From Elusimicrobiota bacterium (GTDB taxonomy: Bacteria > Elusimicrobiota > Elusimicrobia > UBA1565 > UBA9628), in assembly GCA_028714015.1 (NCBI GenBank), contig JAQTNG010000003.1, positions 1-45,379 of the forward strand: a stretch of DNA of 45,379 nucleotides, read 5' to 3'. The notes beneath the pieces are model-generated. The model was not told where the DNA came from, did not search any database, and saw only the letters and a list, made by a program, of their open reading frames with translations. Made by a program: the position numbers and the translations under genes. Positions 36,927 through 43,869 of the stretch are shown here, in pieces (positions within the stretch are counted from its first letter, which is position 1; every line of letters begins with the position of its first letter).

Positions 36927-37124
36927 ATGAAACCGGTAAAGAAACTGGGCTCCCCCGAGGAGCCGGATCCGAGCAAGATCGGCCCGGAAGGCGTCGAGAG
37001 GGGCGAGGTCGACCCGAGCGACGCCGAGCGGCGCCGGAAGCTGGGCCTCCTGGACGACGAGGCGGAAGGCGGCAGCGGCTACGGCCGGCGCCGGGAGGAC
37101 AACCATGAAGACAATCGCGTCTAA
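36927..37124 (+). CDS. Small bipartite charged protein 4, 65 aa, related to protein 2
   Basis: SD gaggaggg; MKPVKKLGSPEEPDPSKI...GGSGYGRRREDNHEDNRV. Confidence 0.65.
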   Translation: MKPVKKLGSPEEPDPSKIGPEGVERGEVDPSDAERRRKLGLLDDEAEGGSGYGRRREDNHEDNRV

Positions 37125-37323
37125 CCGGCGGCGCGCGGCGCCGAGCAAGCACCGGCCGAAACGCCGTCCCGCCCGGCGGGCGCACGCCGCCCGGCCCGCT
37201 CCGGCGGAGGAGAGGCCGCTTGTGGTCGCGGCTCCGTACGTCAATCTGGAGCCGGACAAGCGCGACGACGAGCTGAGCGACGAGGAAAGCCTGGATCGCG
37301 AGGAGCGCCACGCGCTGTATTGA
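37105..37323 (+). CDS. Small bipartite charged protein 5, 72 aa
   Basis: SD cgggagg; basic head, acidic tail YVNLEPDKRDDELSDEESLDREERHALY. Confidence 0.65.
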   Translation: MKTIASNRRRAAPSKHRPKRRPARRAHAARPAPAEERPLVVAAPYVNLEPDKRDDELSDEESLDREERHALY

Positions 37324-37332
37324 CCCGGGGAA

Positions 37333-37470
37333 CTAGCGAGGCCCGGCCGCGGCCGGCGATTCGGCCGCGATGGCCCGGGCGCCTTGCCACGCCTTGGAGT
37401 CGTGCGTGGCGTGCCAGAGATCGTAAAACTGCTGCAGGTTGAGCCAGACCTGCGGCGTCGTGTGAAGGGC
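37333..37470 (-). pseudogene. Remnant of a HigA-like antitoxin C-terminus
   Basis: ALHTTPQVWLNLQQFYDLWHATHD resembles the HigA C-terminal segment; no in-frame start or HTH. Confidence 0.45.
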
Positions 37471-37483
37471 CGGGGCGCGCTCC

Positions 37484-37984
37484 TCATGCCTCGCCGTCCG
37501 CCAGCCGACGGAACTCCGCGAACAGCTCGTGGATCGCGGCCGCGTGCTCGCCCTGCTCCTTCTCGAGTCCGAGCAGGGCCTTCTCCGCTTTCTCGATGCG
37601 CGCGGCAAGGCCCTCGCCGCTCATCAACACGTCGCTCATCTTCACGAACGCGCGCATGATGGCGATCTTCACTTCGACGCCCCGCGGGCTGCGCAGCACG
37701 GTCGAAAGCATCGAGATTCCTTCCCGCGTGAATGCGAGGGGCCAATACTTGCGATATCGACCGCGACCGGCTCTCTCTAAGATCACAATTTGTGATCTTA
37801 GAGATAACGTTTCTTCGCGAGTCATGCGGAACATAAAATCCGCTGGAAAACTACTGAGGTTTCGTTGAACCTGTTGATTGAGTTGATGTGTGGGCACGCC
37901 GTATACGCGCGCGAGATCTTCGTCCAACATGACCCTTTGACCGCGAACGACATGAATGAGGGGGACGACCTTGGCGATATCCAT
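37484..37984 (-). CDS. ORF6N domain-containing protein
   Basis: IHVVRGQRVMLDEDLARVYGVPTHQLNQQVQRNLSSFPADFMFRMTREE...LRSQIVILERAGRGRYRKYWPLAFTREGISMLSTVLRSPR. Confidence 0.9.
   Translation of the reverse strand: MDIAKVVPLIHVVRGQRVMLDEDLARVYGVPTHQLNQQVQRNLSSFPADFMFRMTREETLSLRSQIVILERAGRGRYRKYWPLAFTREGISMLSTVLRSPRGVEVKIAIMRAFVKMSDVLMSGEGLAARIEKAEKALLGLEKEQGEHAAAIHELFAEFRRLADGEA
37774..37804. repeat. ORF6N-associated palindrome P1, inside the ORF6N CDS
   Basis: tctctaagatcacaa-t-ttgtgatcttagaga, perfect 15+1+15. Confidence 0.95.
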
Positions 37985-38021
37985 GTCTTCATACGATTGA
38001 GGGGGGCGATTTGTTCCATAA

Positions 38022-38048
38022 CTTGAAGTGCCAAATTGGTACTTCAAG
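38022..38048. repeat. ORF6N-associated palindrome P2
   Basis: cttgaagtgccaa-a-ttggtacttcaag, 13+1+13 with one mismatch. Confidence 0.9.
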
Positions 38049-38079
38049 ATCTTAAGGTTGCAATTTGCAACCTTAAGAT
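38049..38079. repeat. ORF6N-associated palindrome P3, abutting P2
   Basis: atcttaaggttgcaa-t-ttgcaaccttaagat, perfect 15+1+15. Confidence 0.95.
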
Positions 38080-38111
38080 TTTGGGTAAAACATAAATTTT
38101 GATTGGCTTAT

Positions 38112-38138
38112 TTTGAGGTCACAGTTTGTGACCTCAAA
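38112..38138. repeat. ORF6N-associated palindrome P4
   Basis: tttgaggtcacag-t-ttgtgacctcaaa, one mismatch next to the centre. Confidence 0.9.
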
Positions 38139-38165
38139 CTTGAGGTCGCAAATTGCGACCTCAAG
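38139..38165. repeat. ORF6N-associated palindrome P5, abutting P4
   Basis: cttgaggtcgcaa-a-ttgcgacctcaag, perfect 13+1+13. Confidence 0.95.
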
Positions 38166-38201
38166 TCGAAGCCGAGTTTTCACGCCTGTTTACACACCAT
38201 G

Positions 38202-38228
38202 TCTAAGGTGCCAATTTGGCACCTTAGA
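38202..38228. repeat. ORF6N-associated palindrome P6
   Basis: tctaaggtgccaa-t-ttggcaccttaga, perfect 13+1+13. Confidence 0.95.
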
Positions 38229-38256
38229 ACCGCCCTAGGATTTGTATTCTAGTCGC

Positions 38257-40047
38257 ATGATCCTACTCCTCCTTTCCGCCCTCCTCGCCGTGCCGTCCCA
38301 CGCCGCCGCCCCCACCGTCAAGGACGCCCAGGCCTTCATGGACGGCGCCGAGAAATCCCTCGACGCGCTCGGCCGCCGCTCGGCCTTCTCGTCCTGGATC
38401 CAGCAGACCTACATCAACTACTCCTCCGAGTGGCTGGCGAGCGACGCCGACCAGAGCTACTCCGCCGAGGCCGCCCGCCTCGCCCACGCCGCGCGCAAGT
38501 ACGACAAGCTCGACCTGCCCGCCGACCTCAAGCGCAAATTCCTCCTTCTCAAGCTCACCGTGACGTCGCCGGCCCCGCCCGATCCCGCCGAGCAGAAAGA
38601 GCTCTCCGACACCAAGGTCTGGCTCGAGGGCACCTACGGCAAGGGCAAGTACTGCCCCGCCTCCACGACGACCTGCCTGACGCTCGACGACATGGAGGAC
38701 ATCCTCAAGGACTCCCGCGATCCCAAGCGCCTGGCGGAGGTCTGGACCGGCTGGCGCACGATCTCGGTCCCGATGCGGCCGCGCTATCAGCGCTTCGCCG
38801 AGCTCTCCAACAAGGGCGCGCGCGACCTCGGCTTCAAGGACACCGCCGACCTCTGGCGCAGCGGCTACGACATGACCCCGGATCAGTTCTCCGCCGAGCT
38901 CGACCGAACCTGGCTGCAGATGAAGCCGCTCTACGAGGCCCGCCACGCCTACGTGCGCCGCCGCCTGCAGGACAAATACGGCAAAGACGTCATCGGCGCC
39001 GACGGCCTCATCCCGCAGCAGCTCACCGGCAACATGTGGGGCCAGTCCTGGGAGAACATCTACGACCTCGCCGCCCCGCCGAAGACGAAGCCCGCCTACG
39101 ACCTGACCGAGCGGCTCAAGGCGAACAAGTACGACGAGCTCAAGATGGTCAAGACCGGCGAGGCCTTCTTCACCTCGCTGGGCTTCCCAGCGCTTCCGTC
39201 GACGTTCTGGGAGCGGTCCATGTTCACGCGCCCGCGCGACCGCGAGGTCGTCTGCCACGCCTCGGCCTGGGACGTCGAGAACGGCCAGGACCTCCGTATT
39301 AAAATGTGCATCAAGATCAACTCCGAGGACTTCGTGACCATACACCACGAACTCGGCCACAACTTCTACCAGCGCGCGTATGAAAAACAGCCGTACTTCT
39401 TCCGCGGCTCGGCCAACGACGGCTTCCACGAGGCCTTGGGCGACACCATCGCCCTGTCGGTCACGCCGGAGTACCTCAAGACCATCGGCCTCATCGACTC
39501 GGTCCCCGGGCCGGAGGGGGACATCGATCTCCTCCTGACCAAGGCGCTCGAGAAGGTCGCGTTCATGCCGTTCGGGCTGCTCGTCGACAAGTGGCGCTGG
39601 GACGTCTTCACGGGCAAGACCAAGCCCGAGGACTACAACAAGGCGTGGTGGGCGCTCGTGCAGAAGTATCAGGGCATGAAGCCGCCGGCGCCTCGCTCCG
39701 AGAACGACTTCGACCCGGGTGCTAAGTACCACATCCCGGGCAACACGCCGTACGCGCGCTACTTCCTGGCCAACGTCTACCAGTTCCAGTTCTACCGCGC
39801 GCTGTGCAAGCAGAGCGGGTACACGGGGCCGCTGCACCGGTGCTCCTACTACGGCGACAAGGCCGCCGGCAAGAGCCTGGGCGACATGATGGCGATGGGC
39901 AGCAGCAAGCCGTGGCCCGACGCCCTCGAGGCGGTGACGGGGCAGCGTCAGCTCGACGCGACGGCCATCCTCGAGTACTTCGCGCCGCTCAAGGCCTGGC
40001 TCGACGAGCAGAACAAGGGGCAGGCGACGGGGTGGAAGGCGGAATAA
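38257..40047 (+). CDS. M2 family peptidyl-dipeptidase (ACE-like), secreted
   Basis: Signal peptide MILLLLSALLAVPSHA; VTIHHELGHNFYQRAYEKQPYFFRGSANDGFHEALGD zinc site. Confidence 0.92.
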   Translation: MILLLLSALLAVPSHAAAPTVKDAQAFMDGAEKSLDALGRRSAFSSWIQQTYINYSSEWLASDADQSYSAEAARLAHAARKYDKLDLPADLKRKFLLLKLTVTSPAPPDPAEQKELSDTKVWLEGTYGKGKYCPASTTTCLTLDDMEDILKDSRDPKRLAEVWTGWRTISVPMRPRYQRFAELSNKGARDLGFKDTADLWRSGYDMTPDQFSAELDRTWLQMKPLYEARHAYVRRRLQDKYGKDVIGADGLIPQQLTGNMWGQSWENIYDLAAPPKTKPAYDLTERLKANKYDELKMVKTGEAFFTSLGFPALPSTFWERSMFTRPRDREVVCHASAWDVENGQDLRIKMCIKINSEDFVTIHHELGHNFYQRAYEKQPYFFRGSANDGFHEALGDTIALSVTPEYLKTIGLIDSVPGPEGDIDLLLTKALEKVAFMPFGLLVDKWRWDVFTGKTKPEDYNKAWWALVQKYQGMKPPAPRSENDFDPGAKYHIPGNTPYARYFLANVYQFQFYRALCKQSGYTGPLHRCSYYGDKAAGKSLGDMMAMGSSKPWPDALEAVTGQRQLDATAILEYFAPLKAWLDEQNKGQATGWKAE

Positions 40048-40250
40048 TGGAGCTGGCCGATATCCGCGTGGGCGATGTGATCTGGAACGTCGACACCGGG
40101 CATACCGGGCGCGTGTCCTCGGTTACGGGCACGAAGATGGTGCTGCTGGACCCGACGGGCGAGGAGACGCCGTTTTACTTCGTGGCCGGGCTCTGGGAAA
40201 AGCTGCATGATCAGGCGGCGGCGGAGTTCGTCGCGCTGCTGCAGAAGTAG
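40047..40250 (+). CDS. Small protein of unknown function, 67 aa
   Basis: ATG overlaps last base of the upstream stop; MELADIRVGDVIWNVDTGHTGRVSSVTGTKMVLLDPTGEETPFYF. Confidence 0.6.
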   Translation: MELADIRVGDVIWNVDTGHTGRVSSVTGTKMVLLDPTGEETPFYFVAGLWEKLHDQAAAEFVALLQK

Positions 40251-40261
40251 GACCGATTTAG

Positions 40262-40348
40262 GGAGAGGTGGCCGAGCGGTTTAAGGCACCAGTCTTGAAA
40301 ACTGGCGACGTGTAAAAGCGTCCGTGGGTTCGAATCCCACCCTCTCCG
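40262..40348 (+). tRNA. tRNA-Ser (anticodon UGA)
   Basis: GGAGAGG/CCTCTCC acceptor, ccagtcTTGAAAactgg anticodon arm, long variable arm, gtgggTTCGAATcccac T-arm. Confidence 0.95.
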
Positions 40349-40397
40349 ATGATTGAATGGCTGCGGCGGCAGTTAATTAGAAGGCCCGGAGAACATC

Positions 40398-41378
40398 ATG
40401 GCCAGAAAGGAAACGATTCACAGTCCGGCCGATGATTATCTGGGCTACTTGAAATATTCAGGCCCAGCTGCGATGGATGCGCGTAAGGCTGCGCATGCAC
40501 TTCTTGGTTTCGACAAGGCACTTCGACATTTTCTCGCCAGAGAAGCGCCAGCCCTGCGCGGAGTTGAATTCGAAATTCCTGTTATAGTTCGGCCCGGCTC
40601 ATGGGAGGCCGTACTTCCAGCCACAGCCGGTCAGTGGGCACTCACCGCACTCGGAGCTGGGGCAACCGCCTATTTGACCAAGGCGGGCACAGAAATGGCT
40701 ACGCACGATTTCAAAGAAGTAGGCATCGGCGCGCTATTTAAGAAATCACTGGAGGGAATTCAGTGGACGGTAAAAATTGGGCGCCATCTCGGCACACTTC
40801 AGAAAAAGATCTTTTCAGAGGTTCGGTGGGAAAAGGGGAATCAAAGTGTCGGGATTCCTAATGATAAGAAAGAATATTTGGTTGTCCCCAAAAATGCGCT
40901 CGACGCATTTTCTGAATGCCCGACGAGCCTATTCTCAGACATTGCGGCCGTCATTGATGCTCAGCGTGAGCTGAGCATCGGGATTGTCCAGGATGGAGGA
41001 TTTGTTGATGTCAAGATTCCCAGAACGGACAAGCATATCTTCCACATCGAAGAAGAACAGGATCAACTATTCCCCGAATTGAAACATGGCAAGTCTGTTG
41101 AATTGGATGGAACCGTTACGCGTGGAAATGAGAACACCAACTCTTTGGGGTTTCTTTACGACGATCATATCTTGACCTGCTATCCCACCAAGGGCAGCAT
41201 TGTCCGATTTAAACAGGCGCTTTTTTTAAAATGCCGTCTTCGAGGCGTAATCAATCGCTCTGATGAGGGTGGGGGAATTTCCGCTAACAAACCAAAGATT
41301 TACGTCGACGAAATTACACCATTGGAGAAAGAGCCCGTTCATCCGCAGTTGTTCGCGGAAGATGACAACGTCGACTGA
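40398..41378 (+). CDS. Protein of unknown function in lower-GC island
   Basis: 326-aa ORF with clear composition shift after tRNA-Ser; no recognised domain. Confidence 0.7.
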   Translation: MARKETIHSPADDYLGYLKYSGPAAMDARKAAHALLGFDKALRHFLAREAPALRGVEFEIPVIVRPGSWEAVLPATAGQWALTALGAGATAYLTKAGTEMATHDFKEVGIGALFKKSLEGIQWTVKIGRHLGTLQKKIFSEVRWEKGNQSVGIPNDKKEYLVVPKNALDAFSECPTSLFSDIAAVIDAQRELSIGIVQDGGFVDVKIPRTDKHIFHIEEEQDQLFPELKHGKSVELDGTVTRGNENTNSLGFLYDDHILTCYPTKGSIVRFKQALFLKCRLRGVINRSDEGGGISANKPKIYVDEITPLEKEPVHPQLFAEDDNVD

Positions 41379-41465
41379 GCTCGGTCGATAGGCCAATTCG
41401 GAGGGCAGCAGGCCCTCGCAAGTGCGGTGGCTCCGCGCGGTAGCGGGGGATTATAGTGTGTGGCT

Positions 41466-42002
41466 ATGAAAACAGAACTTGGCGAATATATCGTGGGTGC
41501 GTATCTCAGCCAGAGGCTTGGTTGCGATTTCGTCGGATATAACATCCGTCCTCCTGAAGCGGGCTTGGCGGGCCTTGCGGAGTTAGATGTCGTTGGCTTG
41601 CGCCACAAGGATAAGACGGCGTTCCTTTGTGAGGTGACTACGCATCTCGAAGGGCTTCAATATGGTTCATATGCGACAACGATTTCTAAGGTCAATGAGA
41701 AGCATCAGCGCCAGAAACGTTATGCGGAACTTCATCTGAAGGATTTTACGACGGTCCACTTCATGTTTTGGTCACCCGTGGTGCGGGAGGGGGCGATCAC
41801 CAAGGCCCTTTCCACAATCGATGGGTTGGAGCTTGTAATCAATAGCGCTTACACCCGTTGTATTCGGGAACTAGAGGAAATCGCGTCAGGAGCAACGCGA
41901 GATCTTGGTAATCCGGCAATGCGATTTCTTCAGATTCTTACGCATCTCAGGAAAGATCTAAAACAAGAGAACAAGGCTATATCGAAGTTGGGTCTGCGAT
42001 GA
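41466..42002 (+). CDS. PD-(D/E)XK nuclease-like protein
   Basis: N-terminal Glu helix, AELDVVGLRHKDKTAFLCEVTTH (D...ExT). Confidence 0.6.
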   Translation: MKTELGEYIVGAYLSQRLGCDFVGYNIRPPEAGLAGLAELDVVGLRHKDKTAFLCEVTTHLEGLQYGSYATTISKVNEKHQRQKRYAELHLKDFTTVHFMFWSPVVREGAITKALSTIDGLELVINSAYTRCIRELEEIASGATRDLGNPAMRFLQILTHLRKDLKQENKAISKLGLR

Positions 42003-42017
42003 AAAAGGAAAATCGAC

Positions 42018-42602
42018 ATGCCTCTTGAACCTTTTCAAGGGGAAACTTTCGTTGCATTCATCGATATAATCGGGTTTAAGGCGATGATGCGAGAAGATGG
42101 CGGGCGCAGGGCGATAATCGCCCTCGATGACTTCTACTCTGTGGGCTATAACGTGCTGAGGGCGCAGCAGGCTGGTCGCCCGGCTATTGAGGGTCTCTTC
42201 GTATCTGACTGCGGAATATTATTTGCGCGCGGAAACGATGTGCGCCCCGATGAAATTCTAAAGCAGATCTTAACCATTATTGAGAACATCCACCGACGTT
42301 GCTCGGAGCGCGCTGTGTTTCTCACAAGCTCAATTGCTTGGGGCACATTCTCATATCATCAGCGTATTGAATTCCAAGGCATTGAGAAGAATCCGGTTTT
42401 TGGAAATGCATACATTAGTGCATTCATGGACAATGCTGAAGGCAAACCAAAAATCTACTCAGGAGATTGCCGCATTATCCGGGATAATTTGCCAGAGGAA
42501 GCAGCTGCGTATTGTAAAAATCACGCAGATGGGATATCAGAGCGCATCCGCGCCGCCCCAAAGCACTACTACTACGAATGGACTCGTCCGCGGCGAGGGT
42601 AG
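42018..42602 (+). CDS. Class III nucleotide-cyclase-like protein
   Basis: FVAFIDIIGF (D16), FVSDCGILFA (D64), NPVFGNAYISAFMDNA match the class III cyclase motif order. Confidence 0.55.
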   Translation: MPLEPFQGETFVAFIDIIGFKAMMREDGGRRAIIALDDFYSVGYNVLRAQQAGRPAIEGLFVSDCGILFARGNDVRPDEILKQILTIIENIHRRCSERAVFLTSSIAWGTFSYHQRIEFQGIEKNPVFGNAYISAFMDNAEGKPKIYSGDCRIIRDNLPEEAAAYCKNHADGISERIRAAPKHYYYEWTRPRRG

Positions 42603-42661
42603 CGCGGTGGCGTAGAGAGGTTTAGTGGCAGCTCGCGATGGTCTCTGCGCCGTTGGCTGTG

Positions 42662-43276
42662 TTAGTCGGCATAGAAATCGCTATTGTCGACATTTGTTGA
42701 GTGGACTTCAGCGATTTCCCGATCCGAATCCAAAGTAACATCGAACTTAAAAGGATAGGAATCGTGGATTTCGGGATCACCATCGGTTTCACGGTCAGAA
42801 CCGTATTGTAGACTGACCCCAAGCAACCCCTCGCCTATTACGTGCGCGCCTTTATCACCCCACGAAACGGATGAGATATTAATGTCAGTAACCTCCTCCA
42901 ACCTCGTGTGTGTCGAAACCTCATCAAGCTCTGAAGGGAAATTATTGTGAAAATGTTCTTCAAGCTGGGCTTCTAAGCCAACTATTTCGATTTGGCGGTC
43001 AGTGGGGGGAGTTATTAGTACTAGGCGCATTTGTCGTGCAGGATCTTTTTTCACATACTCATGTATGCGGCGAACATGTTTGTCATCGTTCGCGCCGGCA
43101 CCGTAGATTTTAAACTCAAAAATTATCTCCTCTGCCTCGTTCTTTGCAACAAGGTCAAAGGTTTGTCCTCCAACCCGAAGCTCGCGTTCAATCTTATACC
43201 CTTTGGCAGAGAAATCGCGTTCAACCCGTTCCATGGCATCTTCGATTAAATAGCGGCTCATTGCGCGTGTCGTCAT
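42662..43276 (-). CDS. PD-(D/E)XK nuclease-like protein with C-terminal beta-rich domain
   Basis: QTFDLVAKNEAEEIIFEFKIYG (D...ExK); C-terminal LQYGSDRETDGDPEIHDSYPFKFDVTL. Confidence 0.6.
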   Translation of the reverse strand: MTTRAMSRYLIEDAMERVERDFSAKGYKIERELRVGGQTFDLVAKNEAEEIIFEFKIYGAGANDDKHVRRIHEYVKKDPARQMRLVLITPPTDRQIEIVGLEAQLEEHFHNNFPSELDEVSTHTRLEEVTDINISSVSWGDKGAHVIGEGLLGVSLQYGSDRETDGDPEIHDSYPFKFDVTLDSDREIAEVHSTNVDNSDFYAD

Positions 43277-43813
43277 CTAGCACCCCACGGGATAGCCAAC
43301 GTCTACGAGATTCCCAATTTCGACGTAGATCGTGTGGTCGTTTGTACCAATAGAATTATAAAAATCGACGAGAACATCTGAGTCCATCTTTGTTGTGTCA
43401 ATCATGTGGAGAGGCGCGCTCCCGATATTCTGGCTTCCGGCCGTTCTTAACTTAACAAGAAAGTCATCAGTAAACGCGAGTGTGCGCAGTGAATCTAGCG
43501 TAGGCTTGCTTAGGTTGTCAGGATCCCTGCGCTCTTCCTTTCTGTAAAAATAATAAACCCGGCAATAAAGCGAATGTGTAAGGGGCGCCGAAGCTGCGTA
43601 TCGACTTTTAAATGCCGCATCGACGGCGGCAATGTAGGCAGCTTTTGTGGGGGATCTCGACGCGGTTTTATTGTGAGAGCCTGGTCGTGCCGACACAATG
43701 AAACTGAAGATAGGCGCTTTCGCTACCGCGGGAGTTGCCGTCGCGGTAAGTATCGATGGGGCTGTGCGTATTTTTTGGGAAAATAAACGCACCCATAGAT
43801 CGTGCAAGTTCAT
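43277..43813 (-). CDS. RusA-like Holliday-junction resolvase family protein (start uncertain)
   Basis: RRDPDNLSKPTLDSLRTLAFTDDFLVKL matches the RusA DxDN...K...DxL...DD signature. Confidence 0.6.
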   Translation of the reverse strand: MNLHDLWVRLFSQKIRTAPSILTATATPAVAKAPIFSFIVSARPGSHNKTASRSPTKAAYIAAVDAAFKSRYAASAPLTHSLYCRVYYFYRKEERRDPDNLSKPTLDSLRTLAFTDDFLVKLRTAGSQNIGSAPLHMIDTTKMDSDVLVDFYNSIGTNDHTIYVEIGNLVDVGYPVGC

Positions 43814-43869
43814 GCGCTCATGTTATGCGGCTGAATATGGCAATGGCGACTGCATTTTGTTGAGTCGGA

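Noticed and set aside
37774-38228. CRISPR array interpretation of the ORF6N palindrome cluster
   Set aside because: Units are not identical direct repeats, have no regular unique spacers and include one copy inside a gene; no cas genes.
40956-40979. gatgctcag-cgtgag-ctgagcatc hairpin inside the 326-aa ORF
   Set aside because: Isolated 9-bp arm in coding sequence; expected by chance at this scale.
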